DNA from: Mangifera indica
Taxonomy: Eukaryota > Streptophyta > Magnoliopsida > Sapindales > Anacardiaceae
Assembly (NCBI RefSeq): GCF_011075055.1
Contig: NC_058139.1
Location: 16,947,584-17,011,583 of the forward strand
Length of the DNA: 64,000 nucleotides
Direction: 5' to 3'
Below the pieces are notes generated by a model. The model had not been told where the DNA came from and searched no databases. It saw only the letters and a program-made list of their open reading frames with translations. The first letter of the stretch is position 1; each line of letters opens with the position of its first letter. Below are positions 34,785 through 46,482 of the stretch, piece after piece. The position numbers and the translations under genes were made by a program.

Positions 34785-36713
34785 CATATACATCATAACA
34801 TTTAAGTCAACAAAATTATGGTGTCTTCCTCCCTTAGCCTCATGTCTCACTAGTGCTCTCCGGGAACCTTTGCTGCATTTCTTTACCTGTAAAATATTAA
34901 ATTAAACGGAGTGAACGACTATGGCTCAGTAAGAAAATCATACTCAACACTTAAAGCATTTTATATCAGTACTAATCTTTTCCATACTCAGCGTGCTGAA
35001 CTATTTACAACAAAATAATTGACACAGAACACGTATTTAACACATATCATAATTCTTTTCTTTCACACATTTATTCATTTCCTTACTATACTGATATGAT
35101 TCACTCGTTATGATTTATGCATGTATGAGTGCCATGCCATTTCTATTTTCTGATCGTATATCTTTCTCAACTCTTTATCAGCCACACAGGCTTGTATGCA
35201 TAATTCTAATGCAAATGACTTTCATAAAATATTTACTAATTTGTTTCTCTCTCTTTCTCATTGACTGGTCTATACTACATATGACAGTACTTGCAGTCAC
35301 CATACAAAGTATAATTCACTCTTACACGCATATTTTTTTCTTTGTTGTCTACACAGTACAGCTAATATTTTTCTTTGCTGTCCACACAGTACAGCTGATA
35401 TTTTTCTTTTGCTGTCCACACAGTACAACTGATATTTTTCTTTTGCTGTCCACACAGTATAGCTAATATTTTCTTTGTTGTCCACACAGTACAGCTGGTT
35501 GTCCACACAGTACAACCGGTTGTCCACACAGTACAACCGATTATTTTCTTTGTTGTCCACACAGTACAGCTGGCGTGTAAGGATTTTAAGTATGTTTTCT
35601 GCTTTCCTGTATCATATGAGTCATTATAAAAGCATGCATGACTTAGAAAATATTTTTCCTCTTTCTTTATTTTTTTCTAAATCATGCATATGTTATGATT
35701 CCTCATGTATGTATATATAGACATAATATGAAATATGCGCATTTGTTATTTTTCCTTATTCTTTTCATTCCTTCTCAAACATCATATTATTTTCTCATGT
35801 ATTTATATATATATAAATATATCATGCCTCAAATTAATTTCAATTATACAATATAGGCTTAATATAAGGGTTATTTCACATAACATGCATATAATTAAGC
35901 AACATTAACCTATATCGCATAAAATGACATTTTTGCCCTTATGGCCAAAATTTACCTTTTTACCCTTATGTCCAAAAATGACATCATGAATCCTAATGAA
36001 TTTCTTTATCCTTTTAAGCATAAATCATCTTAATTCTAATACCTTACACACTTATATAAGTAAAGGTTATTTAAATAACCTAACTCAAATTTACTTCAAG
36101 TATGAAATTCTTACCTTTTCTTTTCCAAATAGGGGATTTAAGCTTATTCACCTTCTTTTCTTCTTTCTGGGAACCTTAATCAACCAAAAATATGATCATC
36201 CATCAAAACCCTAAACTTGACATATCTTAAAAATTAAATTTCTTACCTTAGAACTGACCAGAATTGACAGATCTACACTTTTTATAACTAGAGCCTCTGA
36301 AAATTAGGTGGTTTAGCTAGGTTTTTGGACAAATTTTGGTTAAGGGAAAAAGCTTAACTAAAAAATAATGGAGTTCTCGACAATAACGAAGAAGATGAAT
36401 AGATTATATATTTTATAAGCCTTTTGGACCATTTTGCCCTTAACCTTTTCCATAAATTACTATTTTATCCTTAGTCAATTACCAAAAACCCTTAGCACCA
36501 CCATATAATTTCAAGTGTGCCCTTCAATTTTAATTCCCACTTTGTCCCTTGAATCTTTATAAAATGACCATTTTACCCCCTTTGAAAAATATTGCTCATT
36601 TAGTAGTTTTCTATGATTCTTTTGCAATTTCTTTACACAACAAGTTATAAAATCAACTCTAGGGGTAATTTTGGAAGTGGAGTTTACTGACACACCTGAA
36701 TTCGGATGTTACA
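34499..36713 (-). repeat. 5' LTR of Ty3/gypsy copy 2
   Basis: TGTAACCTCTCC to GGATGTTACA. It has a (TA)n tract at about 34737-34782 and the longest minisatellite array of the family at about 35341-35575. The rest is nearly identical to 27492-29670. Confidence 0.95.
35341..35575 (-). repeat. LTR minisatellite, eight TGTCCACACAG units
   Basis: Eight units of the type TTTGCTGTCCACACAGTACA, some spaced about 33 bases apart by a T-rich filler and three packed at about 21 bases. The unit is present in every LTR of this family in the window: 1 unit at 8073-8096, 5 at 15261-15382, 4 at 18961-19090, 3 at 24571-24660, 5 at 28374-28520, 3 at 45161-45249 and 4 at 62507-62617 (opposite strand). On the sense strand it lies a little over half way through the LTR. 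Because many units are a multiple of three, they create spurious open frames. Confidence 0.9.
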
Positions 36714-37029
36714 CAACGAGTATCCATGCCAGATGTCAATCATGCATGGGTGTAAACCAAACTTAGTAAAATTAAATGCCCATGCACATTCAACCATCAT
36801 CCAAAATTTTTATTAACCTGTACATTCAATTCAATAATATCTAGCAAAATTGAGAGAAAAAAAACTCAATAAAATTAACATCAATTTACGTTCAATTGAT
36901 GTCAATTAAAACAGCTTCAATAGTTTTAACAATCAATTACAAATTAAAAAATATTCAATATCAACAAAATTATGCAATCGAATAAAAAGGAATTCACATG
37001 TATAAAGTTTTATGAATTATTCCATCAGG
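36714..37029 (-). other. Untranslated leader of copia B (right part)
   Basis: AT-rich, stop-rich sequence that continues 26111-27491 once Ty3 copy 2 and one CAACG are removed. No coding potential is seen. Confidence 0.5.
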
Positions 37030-37045
37030 GTGGCTTTGATGCCAC
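37030..37045 (-). other. Degenerate primer-binding site of copia B
   Basis: The sense strand reads GTGGCATCAAAGCCACC next to the LTR end. It resembles TGGTATCAGAGCC with C for T and A for G changes. It marks the junction of LTR and leader and supports minus orientation of copia B. Confidence 0.6.
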
Positions 37046-37205
37046 TATAGGGATTTTACGGTCTTCAGCAATGGAATAAAAAATTAAAATTTAATTTAAC
37101 AAAGCAAGCATTCCACAAAACCCCCTTCTAGATCATCCCCATAGAATGATTAATTCACAAACATACAAAAACACGTATAAGGTGTTTATTCGATATACCT
37201 ACATT
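37046..37205 (-). repeat. Truncated 5' LTR of copia B
   Basis: The reverse complement matches the right end of the copia A LTR (about 2930-3068), including the block GATTAATTCACAAACATACA, the GGTGTTTATTYGATATACCT block and the AAAATCC end. The similarity stops at about 37205, so only ~160 bases of the LTR remain. Confidence 0.75.
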
Positions 37206-37385
37206 GGCGGCTCATTTGTGGGCTAAAGTTTGAAAAATTGGCTTGTTAATTTATATTAATAGGGGCCCAATTTGTTCTTAAAATTAAGTCATGTTAAAGA
37301 ACCTTTTGACACTTGAAAGTAAGTGCGTGAGACCAATTATAAGTCGCATTGCCAAGCCTTGAATGTAGGAGTGCATATGTGTAGG
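37206..37385. other. Unassigned spacer
   Basis: Low-GC DNA between the copia B LTR stump and the second hAT family. I see no gene, repeat or RNA here. Confidence 0.4.
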
Positions 37386-39500
37386 TAGAGGTGTCAATTG
37401 GGTCAGGCCAAATGGAGGTCTGGCCCAGCCTGACATTGTAGTATGCCAAACCTAGCCTATAGGCCTTTCGAGCTGAGCTCTGGACCTAGGTATTAGGCCC
37501 ATGGGTAGGGTCAATACTATTGAAATATTGAAAAAACAAAAAAAATTACATAATAGTAGAAGTTTATGGCTTTTATCTGCTAGCTTCTACCACACAAATA
37601 GAAGACGATGTTTTAATTTAAATTTTTTTATTTTTTTTCCTTCTATATAAACATCTCAAATCTTTTCCATTTTCCAATTTTATTTACAAATCTCTCAATC
37701 TCAATTATTTTATTATATTATTAATTCATTTTCTCTAATCAATTCTCTTTCGAAAACTATTTGAATTTACAAACAATAATTTTCTATGTTTATAATTTCA
37801 TTTTAATTTCAATTTTATTATTACAAAGTATTAAAAATGGATTCAAGGTCAAATAAATTCAATCCATTTGAATACTATTATGCTGACGCTGATGATATTA
37901 TTGATGACGCACAAGGTAGAGCACTAATAGGTGCAAGCGGTATAGGAACAGGTTCACATTCGATAGAGAGAAAAAGAAAACAAACGTCAATGGTATGAGA
38001 GCACTTCAATCAAATACAAGAAATGATATTAGGAAAATTAATTCATTTAGCAGTATATAAACATTGTGGTTTTTGTCTGGCATGTGCAAGTACGAGTGGT
38101 ATGAGGCATCTTCACCGACACATTACTGATTATTATAAAAAAAAATTTCACACAAGCTCAAAGGGAAAAAACAAATTGCATTCACCAAATCCAAACTGTT
38201 GGTCTTGGTGCCATTTTAACAAGAAGTCCAACTAATTCTGACACATGGTAGAAATGTCAACTTTTACATACGATCAAATGAAGATGCAGAACAACATGAC
38301 CAGATATGTAGTTGCTTCTAATCAACCCTTTAGTTATGCAGAAGATGAAATTTTATAACCAATGATGCAAAATAATATTTAACTGACATTTAAAAGATTT
38401 TCTAGGTGAACTCTTAGGTTAGACATACTGAGAAATCACGAATTAATGAAATAAAATTTATTAGAGAATAAAATAATTTTAATGGTGTTATTTCAATAAC
38501 TTCTTATTTATAGACATCTACAAACTAAGATATAAAGTACCTATATATAGCTGCCCACTACATTAATTCTGATTGGTAGTTATGCAAAAAAATTATTACA
38601 TTTCAAAATTTAAAATATCCACATGATGGTTTTACAACTTATCATGCATTAGTAAATATTTTTTAGAAATATAAAATTAATAATTATATTTTTTCAATTG
38701 TTTTTAATAATATCAAAAATAATAATAAAGTTATTGAATACATGTATAATCATTTCCTCCTCCATTTAATGGAAAATTATTTCATATTAAGTGTATTTGT
38801 CATGTTATTAATTTAATAGTTCAAGAAGGCTTGAACCTAGCTAAAAAACATATATAAATAATTAGACATGTCATTGCATATATTTCATCATCTCTATCAT
38901 AAGTACAAACATATAATTAATTATGTAAATCAATGGGGTTAAGATAAAAGAAATTAAAAGTAGATATTAAAACTAGGTGAAATTCAACATACCTTATATT
39001 GAAAGCATGCGAAGAGTATAAAGTTCCTATAACATGGTACTTCAATACCCAACCAAATGATTCGACAATTCCTTTTTTTTTTTTGACAGATCAAGATTTG
39101 GAGTCTAATGAACATGTTAAAGACATTGAAGATAATGACAGACCATTGTTCTAGTGTGTATTATCCAACTAATTATTTAATAATATATAGTATGGTAGAA
39201 ATAAATGATCTTTTTAAATAACATGGGTCGCATCATACTTTTTAGAATATATCTGGGCAAATGAAACAAAAATTTTAAAAATATTGGAATGAAATTTATT
39301 TACTTTATTCTACAACTACTATCTTAGTTCATACGACAAAAACTATTGAACTACAAAATTTATTTAATGTTGTTAACAAAAATTTGCCAATTAATGGTAA
39401 TGTTAATTATGTTGAATATGTTCAAGATTTTTTACTTAAAATGTATAGTATTTATGAACAAAAGTATGAAAGAACTAATAAGCTTTTCTAAATGGGCTTA
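37386..39500 (+). pseudogene. Second hAT family, copy 1 (5' end and transposase core, 3' truncated)
   Basis: It begins with TAGAGGTGTCAATTGGGTCA, a hAT-like terminal sequence, followed by a GGCCCAGCCTGA/GGGCCTAGG-rich subterminal zone (to about 37510). ATG is at 37837, followed by an acidic stretch and a BED finger (W of VWEHF mutated to stop near 37998; CGFCLACA and HLHRHI at about 38066-38130). The catalytic region is badly decayed but recognisable (MSTFTYDQMK-like at 38255; NNNKVIEYMYNH-like at 38715; a FEKYW-like block at 39265; YVEYVQDFLLKMYSIYEQKYE at about 39410-39475). The hATC domain is absent. It is paralogous to 41553-44199. Confidence 0.75.
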
Positions 39501-41552
39501 CTATTGAAAAGAAAACAATCATAATTATAGGAAGAGGCTTTCATTGAGGTAACAGGGTTTCATAGGTATATGTATACGCGGTAAGAATAAGGCTAGTAAG
39601 TCCATAACATGACAAGGCCCAACAAAATTCTTTACAACCACCCATTTCATCATACTTATTGATGAAGAATAGGGGATCATTGATGGCATAAGCAGGTTTT
39701 CCATATCTGCACTAACAGATGAAATTGAGTTGGCTAATTAAAATTTAAAATATGACTCTTACTCAAGGTCTAAGCTTGGTAGCTAGCTAGATAGATTCGT
39801 CAATTATAATTTTGTTAAGTGGTTAAAACATTTCTTGATGATGCAATGTTGTTCGTCACCTCGCATTATATTATTAATTATTATTCAATAGAATACTCAA
39901 TACCTTCCTTCAGTCTTCTCAGTTAACCAGGATATATACTTCGTAACCCTTTCAACTACCTGCGGTTTGGGGCTGCCTTTATAAGCCCCATTTCCATTAA
40001 AAAGCATGCATGGGTATTCAGAAATTTTATCATTTTATTTTTCTAAATCATATGAATTCTGCCTAATCACCTCCACAGCATTTATATTAATTTGTTCATT
40101 TGAAACTGTTAAACATATTAACTTTGGTGTTCAATCTCTTTCAATGCCTAACCATGAACTAGCAGAGGTTAGCCGATGCGATTTTACAACTAAACAAAGA
40201 GTCCCAAGCTGGTGTTGATGCAATCTGATTACTAATTTTTACTCGAAAGGTTATCAAGATTAGGAAAAAGGAACATCATATATCTGACAAGCAAATTAAT
40301 TCGTCACGTATAATGATCTGATCAGATCATCAATCAAAGCGTGATGTAATACTACTGAATACAAAAATGTGTAGTTGCTTATAGTGGAAGGCTAACATGA
40401 GCACTTACTTTATTTGTTACGGGTCCATAAGATCTTCTATTCATTTTCGACCATGAATCCAACACTCCCAAATTAAAGCTTTGAATGCAAAACCCTAGTT
40501 AGTTAGAGATATGCACAATAAGGCAACCTTCGCTTAGCTTTCAATTGAAAGAATACTCCACGCAAGTGAAGTGATAACGATATTTATTAAAATGATGTGC
40601 TGCATATTATACGTCAATTAATTTGCTTTAAATAGTAGTAAAGAGAAAAGATAAAGCGCATCTGACAGCAAATCCCTAATTAGGATTTCAGTTTATGCAT
40701 AACCATTTCGCCAATCTCTCCCATTTTACTTCTATTTCTAGCAAAATTTCCCTAATTCATCAAGTGGGTATAATATATCAAATCCTACTTTTCATTTTGT
40801 ACAATAACCACTGCTGCCCTAAAATAAATTCTTTTTTATTTTAATTCGCACTTATTAAATATATTTTTACAATTTATTCAATAATTTAGATTACTAGAAA
40901 TTATTAAATAAAAAATTAGATGTGAATCAGATATCTCTTTAAAAAATAATTAAATAAAAAATATATATACAAGTGAAAAAATAATGTTGCATAATTATTT
41001 TATATATATATAAAAATATATTAGACACTATTTTTTGTTAAACAATTACATAATATTTTTAGAATATAATATATAATTGTAAATTTAATTTTTATTAAAT
41101 TATTTAACATCTTAATAATTATATTTATTATTTTAATAAGTTAATTTTATTATAAATTCGATTAGTTTAATATATTATCTCTTTTGGCTAAAATTCTTGA
41201 GTACACCCCTGGACATCTATATCTGGTTATTTTTGCATTACGCCTGTTTTTTATGTCGGGTCTAATAACCTCCCATGCCATCGATTTCTAGCTACATTAA
41301 GCATGTGAAGTAATTCACATTTTCCCACCGAAGGTTTGGTCTCCACCCATAGTTTATATAAATGATTTTTTCACCCAAACTCAAATAAATAAGGGTAATA
41401 AGTGTAAAATAATAATTTTACTATTTATTAATTTTAAAAATAAATGCTTTGAATATGATGACTATTTAACCCTTAAAAAATATTATAATATTTTATTTAA
41501 TTTTTTAAATGTATAACTATTATTTTTGAAATTATTAAAGGGTAAACAAATA
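39501..41552. other. AT-rich unassigned region
   Basis: No supported gene in either strand. The frame at 40006-40218 has no motif. A slightly less AT-rich patch at about 41190-41400 (with CCACC..GGTTTGG words) could be an unrecognised MITE but I found no paired ends. Confidence 0.4.
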
Positions 41553-42287
41553 TTGAAGAAATGTCAACTTTCACATACAATCAAATGAAGATACAAGAAT
41601 ATATGGTCAGATATGTAGTTACTTCTGATCAATCTTTTAGTTATGCAAAAGATGAAATTTTAGAATGGATGATGTAAAATAGTGTTTAACTTACATTTAG
41701 AAGAATGTCTAGGTCAACTCTTAGGTTAGACGTAGAGGTGGATTCGAGCCGAGCTGGCTCGAGCTCGAAATCAAGCTCGGCTCGATCGAGCCCAAAACGA
41801 GCCAGGTATTAACGAGCACGATCCCGAGCTCGAGCTTCAAGTTTTGGAGAAACCAAGCTCGAGCCCGAATACGAGCTGAAAGTCGAGCAGCTCGTTTGGC
41901 TCGCGAGCCAGAGCTCGTTATGGCTCACGAGCCAGAGCTCGTTCTGGCTCACGAGCCGAGCAGCTCGAATCAGCTCACGAGCCGGGTAGCTCGGCTTGGC
42001 TCGTGAGCCAATTCTTATTTAACCAAAAACAGTGTCGCTTTTGGTTAAATAAGTTCATTCCCTTGTAACCTTATTTATGTTTTCCAGATCCAGTCACGTA
42101 AAACTCTCCTCCTCCAAACTCCAAGCTCCAGTTCCAGACTAGAGTATAGCCCTCCGCAATCTGAAGTTCTGGCCTGCAGCTGCTCTCCAGTTCCGTTGAT
42201 AGGGGTTTCTCAAGCGTTTCTGTTCAAGTCTTCTGACGTGCCAATAGAAGATTCCAGCGATCGGGAGTTAGGGTTTGTGTTTTTCTG

Positions 42288-42340
42288 ATGGCGAGAAGTT
42301 TGACGACGGCAGCGACGTGGACGACACAAATATATTTCAG
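42288..42340 (+). pseudogene. Captured first exon (unknown gene) inside the hAT element
   Basis: A CT-rich leader with GGGTTTCTCAAG and AGGGTTTGTG blocks precedes ATG at 42288. The encoded MARSLTTAATWTTQIYF looks like the start of an organelle targeting sequence. It ends at TTTCAG/GTTTGTG, a plausible donor site. Whether it comes from the same gene as the PPR piece cannot be told from the sequence. Confidence 0.45.
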
Positions 42341-42453
42341 GTTTGTGTTTTTCCATTTTTTCACTTTCAATTTTTTAATTTTTGCCTTAAATTGATTGAA
42401 CCCTAACTTTGGAATTAGGATTTCTGAATTAGGGGTTTTTAATTTTTTTGCAG

Positions 42454-42757
42454 TACCTCTTCATGTAGGCTCCTATGATGCAATCATGCCGGATAGTTAT
42501 AGTTACACGGCAATGCTGAACATATATGGGAGTGGAAGGAAAGTTGACAAGGCAATGGATTTGTTTGAAGAGATGCATGAGGATTGATGATTTGGTGAGA
42601 GTGTTTGATGTCTCTATAGGATGTGGAGTTAAACCGGATGATAGGCTTTGTGGGTGTTTGCTGTCTGTTGTGGCCCTGTGTGAGATCAGTGAAGATGTTG
42701 ATAAGGTCATTGCGTGTTTGTAGCAAACTAATCCAAAGTTGGTTGCCTTTGTCATAT
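42454..42757 (+). pseudogene. Captured PPR-protein fragment inside the hAT element
   Basis: It follows an acceptor-like TTTTTTTGCAG. The first frame encodes PDSYSYTAMLNIYGSGRKVD then KAMDLFEEMHED, one canonical P-class PPR motif. After a stop and frame change near 42585, a second frame encodes DLVRVFDVSIGCGVKPDDRL then CGCLLSVVALCEI, a type of C-terminal PPR-protein segment I recognise in general form but cannot tie to one gene. A stop near 42721 interrupts the last part (QTNPKLVAFV). PPR proteins bind organellar RNA; this copy is a broken fragment and cannot do so. Confidence 0.8.
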
Positions 42758-44199
42758 AAGCTCGGCTCGATGGCTCGACTTGTTAAGCATTCGCGAGCAT
42801 AGCTCGATATCTCGACTCGATTTCAGCTCGTTAAAGGCTCGCGAGCCAGCGAGCTCGAATACGAGCTGCATTTTCGTTAAGCTCGACGAGCTCTAATGAA
42901 TAGTAATCAAGCTGAAATCGAGTTTGCTTGTGTTCGAGCTCGGTTCGGCTTGAATCCACCCCTAGTTAGACATCCTGAGAAATTATGAATTAATAAAATT
43001 AAAAATTATTAGATAATTAAGTAATTTTAATGGTGTTATTTCAATAACTTCTTATTTATAAAGTGCTACAAATCAAAATATAGTATATTTTTGTACAATT
43101 GCTCATTATATTAATTCTAATTAGCAGTTATGTAAAAGAATTGTTGTATTTAAAAATTTAGAATATCCATATGATGATCTTATAATTTATTGTGCATTAA
43201 CAAATATTTTTTTAGGAATATAAAATTAATAATTTTATTTTTTCGATTTCTTTTAATAATGTCAAAAATAATGATAAAATTATTGAATTATGTATAATCA
43301 TTTATCTCCTCCATTTAATGAAAAATTATTTCATATTAGGTGTATGTCATTTTATTAATTTACTACCTCAAAAAAGCTTGAGTTTAGCTAAAAAACGTAT
43401 ACAAATAATTAGACATCTCATTGCATACATTTCATCATCCTCATTAAGGATTCAAGCGTATCATTAATTATGTAAATTAATGGGGTTGAGAAAAAAAATT
43501 AAAAGTAGATACTAAAACTAGGTAGAATTCAATATACCTCATGTTAAAAGTGTGCGAATAGTATAAAGTTTTTATAACATGATACTTCAATACCCTACCA
43601 AAAGATTCGATGAATCTTTTTTTTTTTTACATATCAAAATTAGGAGATAGCTATGACTCTAATGAATATGCTAGAGGCATTGAAAACACCCACAAACCAT
43701 TGTTCAGATATAAATTATCCAACAACTTGTTCAATAATATATAATATGAAAGAAATAAATGATATTTTTGAAGAATATAAGTCTCATGAGTCTCATCATA
43801 CTTTCCAAAATATATCTAAGCAAATGGAACAAAAATTTAAAAATTATTGGAGTAAAATTCCTTTATTTTATTCTATTCTGCAGCTACTATTTATATATTA
43901 TGACAAAAACTAATGAACTACACAATTTATTTGATATTATTAATGAAAACTTGTCAATTAATAGTAATTTTAATTCTATTGAATATGTTCAAGATTTTTT
44001 ATTTGATATATATAGTATTTATGAATAAAAATATGAAAAGACTGGACAAAGCTATATACTAGAGATAAGTTTTGGTAGTTCAAATAAAAAAAAAAGTTGC
44101 TCATATGGTCTCTTTTACGCAAAAGTAAGCAGTCTGTTAGTCAAAATACAAATTATGATCAATTTTATAATTATATCCAAAAATTGTTTAAAGATATAA

Positions 44200-46482
44200 T
44201 GTAACCTCTTCTAACCAATAGGTGTGTTACAGAAAAACGGCAAGAGTTCCCCTATTTTAGAGGGCCCGAGGAATTTTTTTTCTTTTTAATTATGCTCTGT
44301 AACATTCCCAATTAGCAATTCACATAAACCAGTCCTACCAACCAACTGGATTTTCATCAACTTAATCACAATTAATAAAATAAGTACATAATAATAACCA
44401 TCATAAAAATGATCAGCCACAGAAATTTTACAACCAATTTTCATAACTAGTCATATATATATACATATATAGATATAGCTATACACAATCACATATATAC
44501 ATATAAGAAACAAAATATATACATATCCACCAATATCTACATCAAGTATATATATATATATATATATATGCATATATTCACATATACATTAAAACATATA
44601 AATCAACAAAATTATGGTGCCTTTTTCCATCAGCCTCATGTCTCACTAGTGCTCCCCGGGAACCTTTGTTGCATCTCTTTACGTATAAAATATTAAATTA
44701 AACGAAGTAAGCGACCATAACTCAGTAAGAAGATCATATTCAATACTCAAAGTATTTCATACCAGTACTAATCTCTTCCATACTCAGCATGTCTGGGCTA
44801 TTCATATATAAAATAATTGACACGGAACACGCGTTAAACGCATATCATAATTCTCTTCTTTCACCAATTTATTCATTTTCTTACTATACAAATATGATTC
44901 ACTTGTTATGATTTATGCATATATGAGTGTCATGACTTTGCTATTTTTTGACCGTACATCTTTCTCAACTTTTTATCAATCACATAGGCTTGCATGTATG
45001 ATTCTAATGCAAATGACTTTCATAAAATATTTGCTAATTCTTTCTCTTTTTTTTTTTCCAATATTTTCATTAACCAGTCTAAACTACATATGATAGTACT
45101 TGCAGTCACCATACAAGGTATAATTCTCTCTTACACGCATATTTCACTTTTTTTTTGTTCTTTGCTGTCCACACAGTACAACTAATATTCTTCTTTGTTG
45201 TCCACACAGTACAACCGATATCTTTCTTTGCTGTCCACACAGTACAACTCACGTGTAAGGATTTGAATCATGCTTTTTGCTTTCCTGTATCATATGAGTC
45301 ATTATAAAACCAAAAATACTTGTTTTCTATTTTCTGAAAACATGCATAACTTAGAAAATGTTTTTCCTCTTTCTTTATTTTTTCTGAAATCATGCATATG
45401 TTATTATTCCTTATGTATACATGTATAACCATAATATAAAATATGTTCATTCATTGTTTTCCTTTATTCTTTTCACTCCTTATCAAACATCATATTATTT
45501 TCTCATTCATTTATATATATCTCATGCATTCCATTTGAATATACATATTTATTATAATGGTTTTTTACACATATCATACACATAATTAAGCAAAAATTAA
45601 CCTTATGAATAAAATTACATGCTTACCCTTAATGCCAATTCTTTCATCAATTCATTATTTCTCATTTATTCAACACACAAAATTCACTAAGTTAACCCTA
45701 GGAATATGAAATGTCTAAAATACCCTTATGGCCTAAAAATTACATCATGAATCCTAATAAGTTTCTTTATCATTTTAAACATAAATCACTTTAATTCTAA
45801 TACTTTACACACTAATACAAGTAAAGGTTATTTAAATAATCTAACTCAAATTACTTTAAGTATGTAAAATATGAAATTCTTATATTTTATTTGCTAATTA
45901 GGTGATTTAAGCTTATCCTCCTTATTTTCTTCTTCCTAGCAACCTTAATCAACCACAAATATAATCATCCATCAAAACCCTAAACTTGACATCTCTTAAA
46001 AAATTAAAATTTTTTACCTTAGAACTTACCAGAATTGATAGATCTACACTTTTTATAATTGGAGACTCTGGAAATTAGGTGGCTTAGCTAAGTTTTTTGA
46101 TGAATTTTGCTTGAAGGAAAAATTTTAGCTAAATTATGGAGTCTCTTGGCTAAGGAAGAAGAAAATTAATAGTTAATGGGTTTTATAAGCCTTTTGGACC
46201 AATTTGCCCTTAACTTTTCCAAAAATGACTATTTTATCCTTATCCAATTACCAAAAACCCTTAGCACCACCATATAATTTCAAGTATGTCATTCAATTTT
46301 CATTCCTACTTTGTCTCTTAAATCCTTCTAAAATGACCATTTTACCTCCTTTGAAAATTATTACTCATTTAGTAGTTTTCTATAATTCTTTTACAATTTC
46401 TTTAAACAACAAGTTATAAAATCAATTCTAGGGATAATTTTGGAAGTAGAGTTTACTGACATACCTGAATCCGGGTGTTACA
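44200..46482 (-). repeat. Solo LTR of the Ty3/gypsy family (in hAT copy 2)
   Basis: TGTAACCTCTTC to GGGTGTTACA with a perfect target duplication TATAA at 44195-44199 and 46483-46487. It has three minisatellite units (about 45161-45249). It shares with the solo LTR at 18043-20303 an internal CTCATGCATTCCAT..TATTATAATGG block not seen in copies 1 and 2, suggesting a subfamily. Confidence 0.94.

Larger units (their letters stand above)
27492..36713 (-). mobile_element. Complete Ty3/gypsy LTR retrotransposon, copy 2 (chromovirus-type, younger)
   Basis: A 9.2-kb element with two LTRs and a perfect 5-bp target duplication CAACG at 27487-27491 and 36714-36718. It is inserted in the leader of copia B. 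The primer site is an exact initiator-Met match, the purine tract is intact and gag-protease is one open frame of 566 codons. By eye, the first ~230 bases of its LTRs differ at only about three positions, so it inserted more recently than copy 1. Pol carries a few inactivating lesions, so the copy is not autonomous as it stands. Confidence 0.95.
41733..42964. mobile_element. Non-autonomous hAT element carrying captured gene fragments
   Basis: The termini are TAGAGGTGGATTCGAGCCGA and, reversed, TAGGGGTGGATTCAAGCCGA. An 8-bp target duplication GTTAGACG/GTTAGACA lies at 41725-41732 and 42965-42972. The uninterrupted paralogue at about 38411-38430 reads CTCTTAGGTTAGACATACTG, which is the empty site. 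Both ends are dense in GAGCTCG/GGCTCG words (about 41733-42010 and 42760-42964), the same kind as in the large hAT at 4273-22907, so the two probably share a transposase. The centre (about 42060-42760) is not transposon sequence: it has a CT-rich leader, an ATG exon, an intron and a PPR coding stretch. There is no transposase. Confidence 0.92.

Noticed and set aside
35297..35562. Open frames on both strands with repeated VWTTK/CTVWTA residues
   Set aside because: They arise because the LTR minisatellite unit length is often a multiple of three. They differ between copies and show no start or domain.
35341..35575. Regularly spaced repeats that could suggest a CRISPR-like array
   Set aside because: The spacers are themselves T-rich repeats, not unique sequence, and the setting is a plant LTR.
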